Below are positions 1-11,150 of a DNA stretch of 64,000 nt, piece after piece (position 1 is the first letter of the stretch; each line of letters begins with the position of its first letter). The position numbers and the translations under genes are program-made. The DNA comes from Agrypnus murinus. Its lineage: Eukaryota; Arthropoda; Insecta; Coleoptera; Elateridae. The stretch is taken from the NCBI GenBank assembly GCA_929113105.1, contig OV816026.1, forward strand, positions 117,393,025 to 117,457,024. Reading direction: 5' to 3'. The notes under the pieces are model-generated. The model saw only the letters and a program-made list of their open reading frames with translations, did not search any database and was not told where the DNA came from.

Positions 1-2235
1 TGGTCAGAGTAAGATAATGATATTTCGTTGAGATTTAATTTGGGATTCGATTTCTGTGTTTTTCTGCGGGTAAAATGAATGCATTTGGTTTTGGATGCTG
101 AAAATGTAAATCCGTGATTTAGAGTCCATCTGTCTAATCGGTTAATTGATTTCTGTATCTTGTTTTTTATTTTTAGTGTATCTTTGTTTCTGTAGTATAT
201 TACTAAGTCGTCAGCAAATATCTGAGCTTGAACCGGTGCTTTTACATTTTCTTTTATTATATCATTGATGGCTATTAAAAATAGTGTTACACTTAGGACC
301 GACCCTTGGGGTATTCCGTTGTCTTGGGTGTTAGATCGTGACAAATGGTTTCCTACACGTACTTTGAACGTTCTGTCGTGAAGAAAGTTTTTGATAAAAT
401 ATATCATGTTTCCTCCGATTTTCCATTTGCATAATGTTTTTAAGATGTGATGTTTCCAGGTTCTATCATACGCTTTCTCTAAATCGAAAAAGACTGCTAT
501 TGTGCTTTCTCCGAGGATGAACCCGTCTTGGATGTATGTCGATAGATTAACAAGTGGTGTTGTGGTGGAGTGGTCTTTCCTGAATCCACTTTGATGTGGC
601 TCAATAAGTTTTTCTTTTTCAAGGTGCCACATTAGTCGTTCATTGACAATTTTTTCAAGGGTCTTACATAAACAACTGGTTAATGCAATAGGTCGGTAAC
701 TTTCTAGATTTGTTTTGCTCTTATTTGATTTTAGTAAAGGTAATATGATGGATTCCCTCCAGTTTTCTGGGAAGACTCTTTCGTTCCATATTTTGTTAAA
801 TATTCTAAGTAGGTGTAGTTTTCCTATATCAGGTAAGTTTTGAAGAAATTTATATGGTATGTTGTCTGGGCCGGGGCTGGTATTACGGATGTTGTTTAAG
901 ACTGTTAAGAGTTCTTCGTAGCTGACCGAGATATTGTACTGTGAGTGATCAGTATTGTTGATGACGAGTTCTTTACATTCTATCTTTTCTTTTGTGTTTT
1001 GAAAATGTTTATGGTAGTTGGATGTGTGTGATATTTTACTAAAATAATTGGCTAGCTGGTTAGCAATACATTCTGGATTGGTGAGAATGTTGTTGTTAAG
1101 TTTTATGGCTGGTATTTCAAAATTGTTGACGATTCCTTTTATTCTTGAGACTTTTGCCCAAATATCTTTGTCCGTTGTGTTCGAATTTATTGTAGAGACG
1201 TATGCCTCCCACGAGTTTGTTTTACTTAGCCTTAAGGTTTTCTTAGCTTTTGCTCGGATTTTCTTGAACGCAATTAGGTTTTCGAGGGTTTGGTGTCTTT
1301 TGAAATAATTGTATGCCTTTTTCTTTTCTTGTATTATTCGAGTGCATTCGTCGTTCCACCATGGGACCTGAAACTTGTTTGATGTTGTCCGTTGTTTAGG
1401 TATGGATGCGTCTGCAGATCTTTTTATTGTTTGTGTGAAGTGTTTTACCATTTCGTCTATATTGCTTGAGTCATCATCGACATTTAACTGGTTTGCTATT
1501 TGATTGGAGAATTTGTTCCAATCTGCCTGTTCCAGTTTCCATTTAGGTGTTGTTATGTGGGGTTTCGGAAATTTTATGGATAGAGAGATGGTTATAGGGA
1601 AATGATCGCTTCCGAATAAGTCTTGCATAGGGTTCCAGGTGAGAAGAGGGTACATTTTAGGGTGTGCGAATGTTAAGTCTATGCTAGAGTAGTTGCCCGT
1701 AGCTAAGTTCATGTGTGTTGGGCGATTATCGTTTAAGATGACTAAGTCTGTTCGGTTTAGAATCTTTTCTATTTCTTTTCCTCTTTTGTCTGTTTTTACT
1801 GAGCCCCATAGTGTGTTGTGCGCATTTAGGTCTCCTACTATAATGAATGGTGCTGGTAGTTGATCAATCAACTGCTCTATTTCATTTTTGTTCAATGATT
1901 TGCTGTTAGGAATGTATAAATTACAAAGGGTAAAATTTATTGGGCCAAGAGATGTTTTGATGGCTACAGCTTCGATATTAGTGGTGAGTGTGATTTCTTC
2001 AGCAAAGATGTCGCTTTTTGTAAATATACATACTCCGCCGCTGGCGTGTTGTGTAGATGAGCGATCTTTTCGAAATAGATTGTATTTATTTATTTTTGGT
2101 GTTTGATTTTCTTTAAAGTTTGTTTCTTGGAGGCAAATTATATTTGGTTGATTTTCTTGCATTAGATTTTGTAGTTCGGGTAGGTGTTCTGAATCCGTTA
2201 CAATTCCATTGTATTAAATCAGTCGGTGTATCCAT
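1..2235 (-). pseudogene. LINE ORF2: endonuclease-reverse transcriptase, one frameshift, partial
   Basis: Encodes the enzyme that nicks the target and copies the element RNA. It starts at ATG 2235-2233, about 55 bases after the ORF1 stop, with the endonuclease opening QWNCNGF. Near 2180-2195 the frame is lost by one indel; the next frame then stays open to base 1 with no further stop. Visible landmarks in that frame are the endonuclease motifs LQET, GDLNAHN, and SDHFPI, then RT motifs including RPIALTSCLCKTLEK, HQSGFRKDHST, IPQGSVLS and the catalytic box IFADDLVIYY at about 180-215. A single small lesion in about 2.2 kb suggests a fairly young copy. An assembly or sequencing error at the indel is an alternative. 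Confidence 0.85.
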
Positions 2236-2289
2236 TGTAAAGAAATATTAATAGTTTAAAGGGAGGAATACTGTTTATGGATGGTGGGT

Positions 2290-3654
2290 TTAGTGGGTTT
2301 CGAACTCTTGGGACGATACGGTTGATTCGTTTTCGGTTGTTTCTTTTTCTAATGCTTTTTTAAGATTTGAAATTATTCTGGTGATGCGGTATTTTATTTT
2401 TCGGTGTTCTAAGAGTGAGTGGAGATCTGTTAGAGTCGCTATTAATTTATTAGTATCTGGATAGAATTTTTGTGCAGTTTTGAGGGGTTCTGATGATTTT
2501 CTGATGTCTTCGTAGAACTGTTTAAATTCTATAAATGTAAAACTATATTGGTTATTTGGGTTTGCAATGGCATTTTTTATTGGTTCTAGCATCTGTTCTG
2601 TTGTGGGTTCCGGGGTTTCTGTTTCTTTCTTTGGTTTTTTATTTTTCGTATTTATTTTAGTGATTTCGGTTGTAGATTGTTCGACTGTTATGGTATCTGA
2701 TTGTGGATTTGGGTTGTGAAATAAAATGGGATGAAGAGGAGGTTCGGTGTTGGTTATGTCAATAATCTCTGGGGAATTATTGGCGGAGCTGACTTGTAAT
2801 GGTCGCTTTTTATTAAGTTGTGATGTGATTTCTTCTATTTGGTGTGTGCAGAAAAAAGGTGTGGTTTCGTTTTGGGATAACGGAGAGGTGGTGTTATTTT
2901 GGGAGTTTTCTACTACTGTGGATATAGGGAAAAGGTTTGTTGTACAATTTGGTGCTTGATGTCCGGTTTGGTTACATCTATAACATTTCTTGCTTTCTAG
3001 TTGTAAATATATTCGATAGGTATCTTCTTCGAATGACAATGTGGTCGATGATGGGATAGGTATGTTTTCGTCAGTTATATAAACAAATCTTCGAAAACTA
3101 ATGATATGCGAATATGCCGGGTCTTCTAGTCCAGTTTTGATAAATTGTATGTTTGATGTTAATTTCAAGTGGAGTTGGTTTTGGAGGAAGTTTTCTAGGA
3201 TAGCGTTGGGAATGATTGGGGAAACATTAGATATGGTAAGTTTTTTTGTTGGGCTGATTAATCGTCTGATTTCAATTTTATTGTTGTTAATAGTAATGAT
3301 ATTGGTGATTTGTAGTAGATTATCAACGCATTCTTTATTAGATAAATATAGACATATGCGGTCGTTCGCTATTCTGGATGCGGCAATTATATTGTTTGGT
3401 TTGGTTATCTTGCCGATAGCGTACACATACTCTTTAATTTTTAAACCGTCTACAGAGTGTAATATTATTGCTTGTTCCTTTTTTGGATATTTAAATGTTG
3501 GGTTGCTTCTTAATATAGTTGAATAACTGGTAATATTAGTGTTTGGATTTATTGGAATTTCATCATCGCCTCGGTGGCTGGGGACTTGATGAGTGGTTGG
3601 TAGTGGTGTTGTCATATTTAAAACTCCCCAACGAAGCGTTGGGGGTATAAACAA
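2290..3654 (-). CDS. LINE ORF1, gag-like nucleic-acid-binding protein
   Basis: Complete 454-codon ORF directly 5' of the RT ORF. Roughly residues 60-220 form a PRE_C2HC/RRM-like region, followed by one CCHC zinc knuckle, CYRCNQTGHQAPNC (CX2CX4HX4C), near residues 225-240. The C-terminal half is Thr/Asn/Glu/Lys-rich and low in recognisable motifs. Jockey-family gag proteins package the element RNA. A second ATG at codon 14 (MTTPLP...) could be the real start because the first 13 residues look non-conserved. No stops or shifts are seen. Confidence 0.8.
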   Translation of the reverse strand: MFIPPTLRWGVLNMTTPLPTTHQVPSHRGDDEIPINPNTNITSYSTILRSNPTFKYPKKEQAIILHSVDGLKIKEYVYAIGKITKPNNIIAASRIANDRICLYLSNKECVDNLLQITNIITINNNKIEIRRLISPTKKLTISNVSPIIPNAILENFLQNQLHLKLTSNIQFIKTGLEDPAYSHIISFRRFVYITDENIPIPSSTTLSFEEDTYRIYLQLESKKCYRCNQTGHQAPNCTTNLFPISTVVENSQNNTTSPLSQNETTPFFCTHQIEEITSQLNKKRPLQVSSANNSPEIIDITNTEPPLHPILFHNPNPQSDTITVEQSTTEITKINTKNKKPKKETETPEPTTEQMLEPIKNAIANPNNQYSFTFIEFKQFYEDIRKSSEPLKTAQKFYPDTNKLIATLTDLHSLLEHRKIKYRITRIISNLKKALEKETTENESTVSSQEFETH

Positions 3655-3800
3655 CTTAGATTTATAAACGATTAATTTTTATATATGTTGTTTCAGAAAA
3701 CGTAAATTTAAAAGTATAAACCTATCACTGACCTTATTGATAAAGCGCACGGACAAACAACGTCTGCTTCACAGTACGGTCACTCGAAAAAGTCAATAAT

Positions 3801-4789
3801 TTTTTTTTTTCCGAAACTAAAATAAGCATTAGATTATATAACCTGATATTAAAATGATTAACATATTATGGCAATTCTTTTTACAAGTTTAGTTTGTAAC
3901 TTTTTTTACACACCCGGTATAATGTGAAATATATTTTAAATGTACTCAGTTTGATCATATTAAAATATTTGGATAGTTTTCAAGTAAAGCCGTATCTTCC
4001 GCCCCCACACGTTGGCCCTGTACAGAGAAGCGGTCCCAGAAGTGATCCCTTGGAAACACCTAGTGTAACTTTTGAAAGGTCTTTTAATTTTAACCGTAGC
4101 AATTTTCAATTAATTAAAACGTACAGGGTGGCAAAGAAACTACGCAAATTGACAAACATAATCTCCAGCGTAGGTAGTTTATTTGTTTTAAATAAATATC
4201 GAAATTTGTGTAGCAGTGTAGTGTAGTTTTTCGTAGCAAAAACTAAAAACGGAGATATTTTTGTTTCAGATACATATTCATATTTGCGTTTATTTCAATA
4301 ATTTACAAAACTATTGGTGAATTTTATCATTGGCTATTAATTAATACAGGTAAATATTTCAAATGAGGTATCGCAGTTTCCATTAAAAAAAGCTATCGTG
4401 ACAACTCTTACACAGGGACGTCATAAATTCGGCAAATATGTCTAAAGATGCGAATTTAAAAATAAAAATCGATTTGTGTGAAGATTTAATAAAGAATTGA
4501 TTCGATTGATTGAATCCGTTGTAGACGTTATGTGAAACATTTTAATAAGTAAATAAGCACTTAGCCAAGTGTTTTTATTTGCTTAAATAATTAATTATTC
4601 CATACTTTATCCTCACCATATGTATACATTTATGTCGAGTAAATGATTTAAGTAAATTAAAATTAGTACGTTAATATTCCCTCCGATAATGTTATTTATT
4701 TCCACTTCCTATGTAAATGACACTTTATATGCGTTCATGGTAACTAAGTAAATGAGTAGTTACAGCTACAGCCTTAATAGTAGATTACT
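3801..4789. other. AT-rich non-coding, no gene seen
   Basis: No coding signal that I trust. At 4124 an ACAGGGTGGCAAAG motif resembles the end of the ACAGGGTG-type DNA transposons found elsewhere in the window, so the following 150 bases may be a transposon end, but no partner end was located. Confidence 0.3.
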
Positions 4790-4896
4790 TACCGAGGCGG
4801 GAAGTAGAACATTACACGGAGAGCAATGCTGCTGCCCGAGGCGCGAAGCGCCAAGGGCAGCAATTGCTCGACGCGTAATGTCTTCCCGCCGAGGTA
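4790..4896. repeat. GC-rich hairpin (palindromic) repeat A
   Basis: About 107 bases fold into a long imperfect hairpin. Paired blocks from outside in are GGCGGGAAG with CTTCCCGCC, ACATTACACG with CGCGTAATGT, GAGCAAT with ATTGCTC, and GCTGCCC with GGGCAGC, around the core GAGGCGCGAAGCGCC. It stands out against the AT-rich surroundings. Three other repeats in the window have the same layout (33153-33252, 37974-38120, 49085-49193). It has no coding content. Confidence 0.7.
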
Positions 4897-7585
4897 TGTA
4901 TACTATTTTATTCACAATCGTACATAATTATGTTCTTACATTGATACCTTATACTTGATATATGAGGACACAACACCAGCGTTTTTATTCAGGTGGCGAT
5001 AAAATGACAATTGCTGCAACAATTGTCAAAGTAAATTCGTGTCACTACTAAACCAAATTTAATTACATTGCTCCTAATTGCAATTTACACGATTTAAAAT
5101 GCCTGATAGTGAAACTGATGTAAGTTGCACGCCACCGGAATAGCGAGAAGTTGCTAAAACAGTGACTGACTGTTTGTTACCTGCTAAAAGTAAAGATAGA
5201 TACGAAAACTTCTGCCATCTGTTGAGAATATTTAGAACGAGCAAAAGGTAAGTAATGGATATTACTAACCAAGAGAACTCATTATTAACCAAGAGAACTT
5301 ATTATTGACTCTGATGTATAATAAACTACTTTCTAACTTTTTAAACGTCAGTAATGAACACATTATGTATCGATTGTGAATAAACAATTTTACGGACTCC
5401 TAAAAGAGACTTGTAAAGTTCTACAATGCTCATAAAAAAAGCTAATGAAAACCTAAATATGTTGCTTAATCACAACACCATGACCTAAATTGTCCTACCG
5501 CCTTTGATTATAAAATGCCTTTTTATAAAAAATATACAATACATTAATAAATGAAGCTGGTGAAGATGGAAATAAAACTTTGTACGCTGCATGCTTTGGA
5601 ATTAAGCTTTACTGGGCCCACTGGACTATGGAGACTCGCTTCTCAAAGTTTCCAGCTCGCCCGTAAGATTCATTTCCAAAGCTTGCCACATAAATAACTA
5701 TTACGCACAATAAACCCTAACCTATGAATGTTGCTATTTTCAATGCTTTGTTTAAAATAGTATAAATTATTAAACTGGTAACTTATATTACCAAAGCAAC
5801 TGTAGCTAACCACATAAACACAAATAAACCAAACATTACGCGTTTATATGTTTTAAATAATTGAAAAGTATAAATTATTAAACTGCTAAGATCCAGTGGC
5901 GTAACATTCTGCAACTTATATTCCCAAAACAACTGCATCTAAGCACATAAACATAAATAAACCAAACATTACGCGTTTATAGGTTTTAAATAATTAAATA
6001 GTATAAATTATTAAACTGCTAATATCCAGTGGCGTAACATTCTTCAACTTATATTTCCAAAATAACTGCATTAAACACATAAATATAAATAAACCAAATA
6101 TTATTCGTTTATATGTTTTAAATTAGAATACATCCTACGGCCATAAACTATTTTGAGAACTTTGTTACGCCTCTGTCGTAATGGAAAAATGACACATAAT
6201 TTAGTTATGTACCAGGAACTAAAATAATCCAGATATTCAATGATTTTCGATTATTAATTAGTACAGCTTTAAACTGAAAATTTTGATCTACTTAAAATAT
6301 TTTTAAAATAGTTGGTATATTTTAAGTAACACTTAATAGATCTTTTAATAGAAATTAAATTGTGACTACAAACGGGCTAGAAAATCTAAACAGATTTAAT
6401 ATGCAAATAAAGAGAAATTTACATTAGATAAAACTTCTCATTTACTTGTGAAGAGTATACACACATTCACGTTATAAAATTTGAGTAAGTTAAGTAATGC
6501 AAATATTTTTTTTAAATATGCAAAAAGATAAGGGGTACAAATGCAGTCCAGTAGTGCACTTGATGCAAGTTCATGAACACATGCTCACGGTCACGTAGGC
6601 TTGGTAGTTTTACTTAACACCTAATCTCAATTTGCTACAGATTACTCATTAATTTCCTTCAAACTCACCTCAAAGCATGGTAAAGTTCTTCCCATTAACA
6701 AACAAGTGCGAATTTAGTAAAATCAAACCAGGTGAGTTAATTTAATATTGTATAATACTAGAGGAACGAATATTTATTATTAACAATTTAGAACTGATTA
6801 AAAATTGAAATAAATTAATTCGACTATGATAATTTAGAACAAACGATAAAAAAAATGATTGACTCAATATAACTAACTCCTAACCGATATTAAATTATGT
6901 TTTATAGTTTAGTGTTAGTTGTTTATAATTTTAATTACAAATTCATTGCTCGACCATCCGTCAACAGTTAAATGTTGATTATTCTACTACTGTAGGCAGC
7001 TTCTTTTCTTTTGCTCGTAATGACTACCATAACTGCAAAGGGTGTGGGCGCTCCTTAATTGCACCACAATTAACTTCCAAATCTTCTAAATGTAATTTAT
7101 GAGGGAAAACTTAATTGAGATTTTAATCGATATTCACGCATAAAGGTGTCCTAGATTTTTTAAATAGAACTTTGCTTGGAATTAACTATTGGTTACGCCA
7201 TTTATGCTCAGTGTAACGAAAATTTGTGGGCGAATATGAGATAAAAAGCAAATTCAATTCTAAAAATTGCAAAAGCATTCTGGACAACTGAGGTTGTTTA
7301 ATTATTATCAAATGAAAAATACAAGACAACCACAATCGAATTGCCAATGAGAACTTTAATATTTTTCCTCCTGACTCACAGATGAAAACATCATCAGCTA
7401 GAGCGTTCAAAATTAAATCAATAAAATTACAGTCAAATTGCAAAATAGTTCTACGAGAGTGGTTTATGGCAGTTTTGATGGCAACCAAAATTCTATAAAC
7501 CTAATACCAAGTTTGGGACTAGGCCGAAAGTTAAATAAACGTATCGCCATATCCCTTATGAGTTGATGGAAGGTTTATGGCAACA
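4897..7585. other. AT-rich non-coding stretch with a minisatellite
   Basis: Apart from the tandem repeat at 5757-6125, I see no gene, RNA or transposon end. Short ORFs here have biased AT-rich composition and no recognisable domain. Confidence 0.3.
5757..6125. repeat. Minisatellite, about three copies of a 110-130 bp unit
   Basis: The block beginning AGTATAAATTATTAAACTG and ending in a GTTTATATGTTTTAAAT-type segment recurs at about 5757, 5869 and 5999. Copies share CCAGTGGCGTAACATTC (copies 2 and 3), AACTTATATT, CACATAAA and AAATAAACCAAA. The first copy lacks the CCAGTGGCG part and the third is diverged. There is no unique-spacer pattern, so it is a plain tandem repeat. Confidence 0.7.
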
Positions 7586-7589
7586 AAAG

Positions 7590-7838
7590 CCATGGTAGCT
7601 CAGTAGGAATGGCACTTGACTACCAATCTTGAGGTCCTGGTTTCGATTTCCAGGGATGATACATTGGAATTTTTAAAAATATCTAAGGCTTCCAGGTCGA
7701 CTCCAGCCTGTGAAACTGTTTGCCTGAGAAATAATTTTCTGGGTATCAAATGGCTCGAGTAATAGCAGCCTACCTTGCTATACTCCAATGGGCTTTCGTG
7801 GCCTGTGAAAGGGGAAACAATTATTATTATAAGTATGG
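7590..7838 (+). mobile_element. tRNA-derived SINE
   Basis: The head carries a pol III box A (TAGCTCAGTAGG) and, about 40 bases on, a box B (GGTTTCGATTTCC) followed by a complementary CCAGGG, i.e. a tRNA-like 5' module. A roughly 160 bp unrelated body follows, ending in CAATTATTATTATAAG. That head-body-(ATT)n tail design is typical of insect SINEs. The flanks TATGGCAAC and TATGGAAGC may be a diverged target duplication. It is mobilised in trans by a LINE. Confidence 0.65.
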
Positions 7839-8859
7839 AAGCATTAATTTCGAGTCTAATCCTATAACGACCCCTATACCATTTATACCAACGGTTCCAA
7901 GAGTACCGGTCGACACCAAGTAAATACGAATGAAAGGCTTTGAGAGTGAAACAAATAAATTTTGAAAGTTCTTTTTATGTCATACTGCGTCGCATTGTTT
8001 GATTTTCACGACTAATTTTAGTCTGGAAAATGAAACTTTACGTCATAAGTATGGTAATAATAGTTTACGTAGCAAGTAAGGAAATAGCATCTTTACACGT
8101 AGGCATATAGTACACAAAGCACGCGTATGGCGCGTAGGTACATTTCAGGGGGATAGGGGTTTTTGAAAGTTACGGACAAAGTGTTTTAGGCACCTATGTG
8201 TCTAGTACGCCGACTCATCAAGTACTCTAGGGCTCGAACCTTGACTAAAATAAATATCATCATAATAATACTTAAAACTAGTCTGAATTTTTTATTGTTC
8301 AGTAGTTCAGGTCCGCAGCTCCCGTTAAAATAACTCGATTTCGGCAGATATTACGTAAGTAATGCAAAAGAGCGTCCTCTTATTGTTTGTACAGTTCCTC
8401 ACAAGATGGTTTTTGTTTTATTTAACTACGACGTTTAGTCTCAGAGCTATAGGATCAAGAAGCGGTAGTGCGTTAGCGGTAGTGCCCATATAAGAAATGC
8501 ACGGTGATTGAATCTTGTGAAACATGATGATATAATAAGAAGATAATTTAATTAAGAAAACAATCGTGGCTCACTAGATATAAGCAAAGAATTAATACAT
8601 GAGTAGTTTTTCCTTTTCTGGTAATTGTTGGAATACTATTCCTGCTACAAGTCTGATTTAGTCAAATTTAGTATGTACGACTATGAAAATAAAGTTCTGA
8701 TCTACACAGATTTCGCCGTGGAAATAAGGACTTGTTGTTATGGTCCTATATTAAATTTCAGGCATGTAGTATTAATAGTAATTCCATAATTGCCAGAAAA
8801 AAATTCTGATGACAAAAACATCTGAAAGTTTTGTTTTGAGGTTCGTAGGTAGGCGTAAG
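7839..8859. other. Non-coding, nothing recognised
   Basis: No ORF, repeat array or transposon end that I can support. Confidence 0.3.
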
Positions 8860-8860
8860 T

Positions 8861-10006
8861 ATACAGGGTGGAAGCAGATACGACGAGTTAATTTTAAAGG
8901 GCAATATAGAAGACATCAAAAGGAACAAAAAAGTCTAGTACATCTTTCTTGTAGAACGTGCTACTTTTTTTAGAAAAAATAATAAAGTTGCAAACTTTAA
9001 CATAATTTTACCGTGTTAATAATAGTAGTTTAATTATGGGGCTTTGTCGGCAGATGCATCTTATCTAGCACAACAACAAACCTTAATAACATTTTATCGT
9101 ATGATCAGTCGTTTCCGCGTAAAAGTGAATTTTTTACAATTAAAAATGCATTTTAATCAATTAAGAAACGCGACAACCCTGGTAAGTTTGTTGAACGAAG
9201 AATAAAGCACGTTTCGTTTACAACCTTACAATTTAATGAAGACTATTTGGGTCAATACTTGATCACAACTGTGTAAATAATACCTTTTTAGAGTGAGATA
9301 ATGCTGAGTTTGTAGTTTGTTGAACTTGAAATAATTTGTCAATAAAACAGGAGTTTGTTTATCTAATAACAGTTTTTAATGATTTTATAAGAGAATATCT
9401 TTTAAAGAGAACAGTTATCTAATAAGGTAAGTTAGGTAATTAGGTTAAAGGAGATTGTGATTTTGGCCTTGTTTTGGCCACATTAATAAAATCCTTAATT
9501 TTATGGTATTTAGGTGCCTTAATCAAAAGATAGTAGTTTTTAATAAAAAAAACAAATACGTCAAGAAATCTTGGAAATATTCCGAAATTAATGAATAAAT
9601 AATTCTTTAAAGAATGTACACAATACAAATGTAGGTCAATTTTTGTCTTACAGTTGATTTGTTATGAATCAGCGTGTTTATTAGACACGTACTATTTGGT
9701 TTACTGAAGAACAGCGCTGATTACAATTTTCGTAGAATTAGTCACTCGACTAACCTGTTTCGGATATTTATTATTATCGTCATCAGTTTGTTTAGATTAA
9801 ATGATCTGAATTCTAAAACAAGGTCAAGACCCAGCTGTAGAATGCGATTATACTTAAGAAAGGTTGCCAGATACGGTAATGGTTTTCTATAAATTACTCG
9901 AAAGCTAATTAATATAGGAAACAATTTATTCAGACTTTTTTGTTTCTTTTGATTTCTTCTATCACCCCTCAAAATTAACACGTTGTATGTGCTTCCACCC
10001 TGTATA
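8861..10006. mobile_element. TIR-bounded nonautonomous DNA transposon (ACAGGGTG family)
   Basis: The two ends are inverted copies over about 75 bp with substitutions. Left begins TATACAGGGTGGAAGCA at 8860; right ends TGCTTCCACCCTGTATA at 10006. Both then have TTAATTTT, GGGCAATA/GGGTGATA, and an ATCAAAAG(G/A)AACAAAAAAGTCT stretch. TATA at both sides fits a TA or TATA target duplication. The 1 kb interior has no transposase reading frame. The superfamily is not assigned. A related end occurs at 43717. Confidence 0.65.
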
Positions 10007-10902
10007 TTATCTTCATATCCATTATCATTTACAATATCAATTTTCTGTGCATTTCTTATGGAAAATACAGCCTACATTCCTGAAACTATATAAGTCGTAG
10101 CTAAATAAATCGAAACTAACTTTTATGGAATTGGAGAAGCAATAAAAAACTTTGCATTTTTTATGAAAAAAACGTAAAAGTTATTTAGGAATCTCCATTT
10201 TAACTGCCATATTTTCCAAGATGGCAGCTCGAACCCGAATTTTCTGTTTTCTACTAGCGTTTTAATGCGCATGGCTATCAAAGGCAGATGCCGATTAGTT
10301 TTCACGTTAGGTTCTTGCATTAATTTAATTTTTCAATCCGCAGAACGGAAACTTCTAACATCGGATCATGCATCATGATTTTTGGGGTGCTCTCTTGGTT
10401 GAAGTAGTGTGTCACCCTGTTTATGATGAATTTATCGTGATTTCCATTAATTTGAGATCGCTTACAAATTTCTCAAATTTCTTAAGGTCCTTAATTCTAA
10501 ATGTAATCAGAAAGTAGTGGCCAAGTCTAACGCAAGGGCTTCCAAGCACCCTGTAGTTCAATTTACGATTTAATATTGAATTTTTTTGAAATTACAAGAA
10601 CGTCTCAAGAAATATAAACTACGTAGATAAGTTTATACCATTAATATAGACCAACGCCATTACATTATATAGTATTATACCACTATATAACATTACTTAT
10701 AGTGGTATACAACCTGATTCGCTTTTATTTCTTAACATTTATCGTCAATGAAATTATTGAAACTATGTAGGCAAGAAGTATTATTGTGAACAAAGAAAAA
10801 GAGCTTGGATACACCACAGCATATACTTAATCTAGTACACAATAATTTATACTCTCAAGAAATACAATTAAACCAGAATAATGTAGTAATTTTTATTTAC
10901 AG
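10007..10902. other. Non-coding upstream of the GAS1-like exon
   Basis: No gene seen. A further CACCCTGT motif at about 10422 may be another transposon end. The last bases form the polypyrimidine/AG acceptor (TTTTTATTTACAG at 10890-10902) that precedes the first coding exon of the GAS1-like gene, so a non-coding 5' exon must lie further upstream, probably outside the window. Confidence 0.35.
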
Positions 10903-10904
10903 GT

Positions 10905-11150
10905 ATGTGGTGGGTCATGATGTCAGTGACGGCGATAGTGGGTGCAGCAGCGGAGTTTCATGGCACAGTGACATGTGAAGAATCCCGTCTTAAATGCGCA
11001 TACCGTGTCGGATGTGGTATGGCCCTTCAAAATTACATGGTTGGTTGTTCAGCAGTGCTTCAAGGCCCTGTGCCCACATACTGTCCTGAAGTTTGTCAGC
11101 ATGCTCTTATAGCCCTTACGTCTACAGAAGAAGGCAAAGATTTAATGGCG
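10905..11150 (+). CDS. GAS1/GFR-alpha-like receptor, coding exon 1 (signal peptide, first domain)
   Basis: First coding exon of a gene joined to 23491-23982, total 245 codons. It begins two bases after a splice acceptor (AG at 10901-10902), so the 5' UTR is split. Residues 1-16 (MWWVMMSVTAIVGAAA) look like a signal peptide. Next comes a Cys-rich segment starting CEESRLKCAYRVGCGMALQ, then CPEVCQHALIAL, the pattern of the first GDNF-receptor/GAS1 repeat. The exon ends GCG|GTAGGT at 11150/11151; reading on would stop at 11168 only through intron. The join gives LMA-CQCSDEFC in phase 0, matching the conserved C-x-C after the helix. GAS1 proteins are GPI-linked co-receptors (Hedgehog or GDNF-type signalling in vertebrates). 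The function in this species is inferred from family only. Confidence 0.85.

Larger units (their letters stand above)
1..3800 (-). mobile_element. Jockey-like non-LTR retrotransposon, 5' part
   Basis: Two ORFs read leftwards: a gag-like ORF1 with a CCHC knuckle and an ORF2 with apurinic endonuclease and reverse transcriptase, the order typical of Jockey-superfamily LINEs. The 3' end lies beyond base 1. The 5' UTR appears to extend to roughly 3780-3800, where the sequence changes to ordinary AT-rich DNA next to a T12 run. The exact 5' boundary is inferred, not seen, because no target duplication can be scored with one end missing. An AGACG stretch near 3765 could be part of a downstream promoter element of the kind used by Jockey elements, but this is only suggestive. 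Confidence 0.85.

Noticed and set aside
1048..2106. Plus-strand ORFs over 1-3600
   Set aside because: Antisense shadows of the LINE ORFs on the minus strand.
5757..6125. Possible CRISPR-like regular repeat
   Set aside because: Units of 110-130 bp repeat throughout without unique spacers, and the DNA is eukaryotic.
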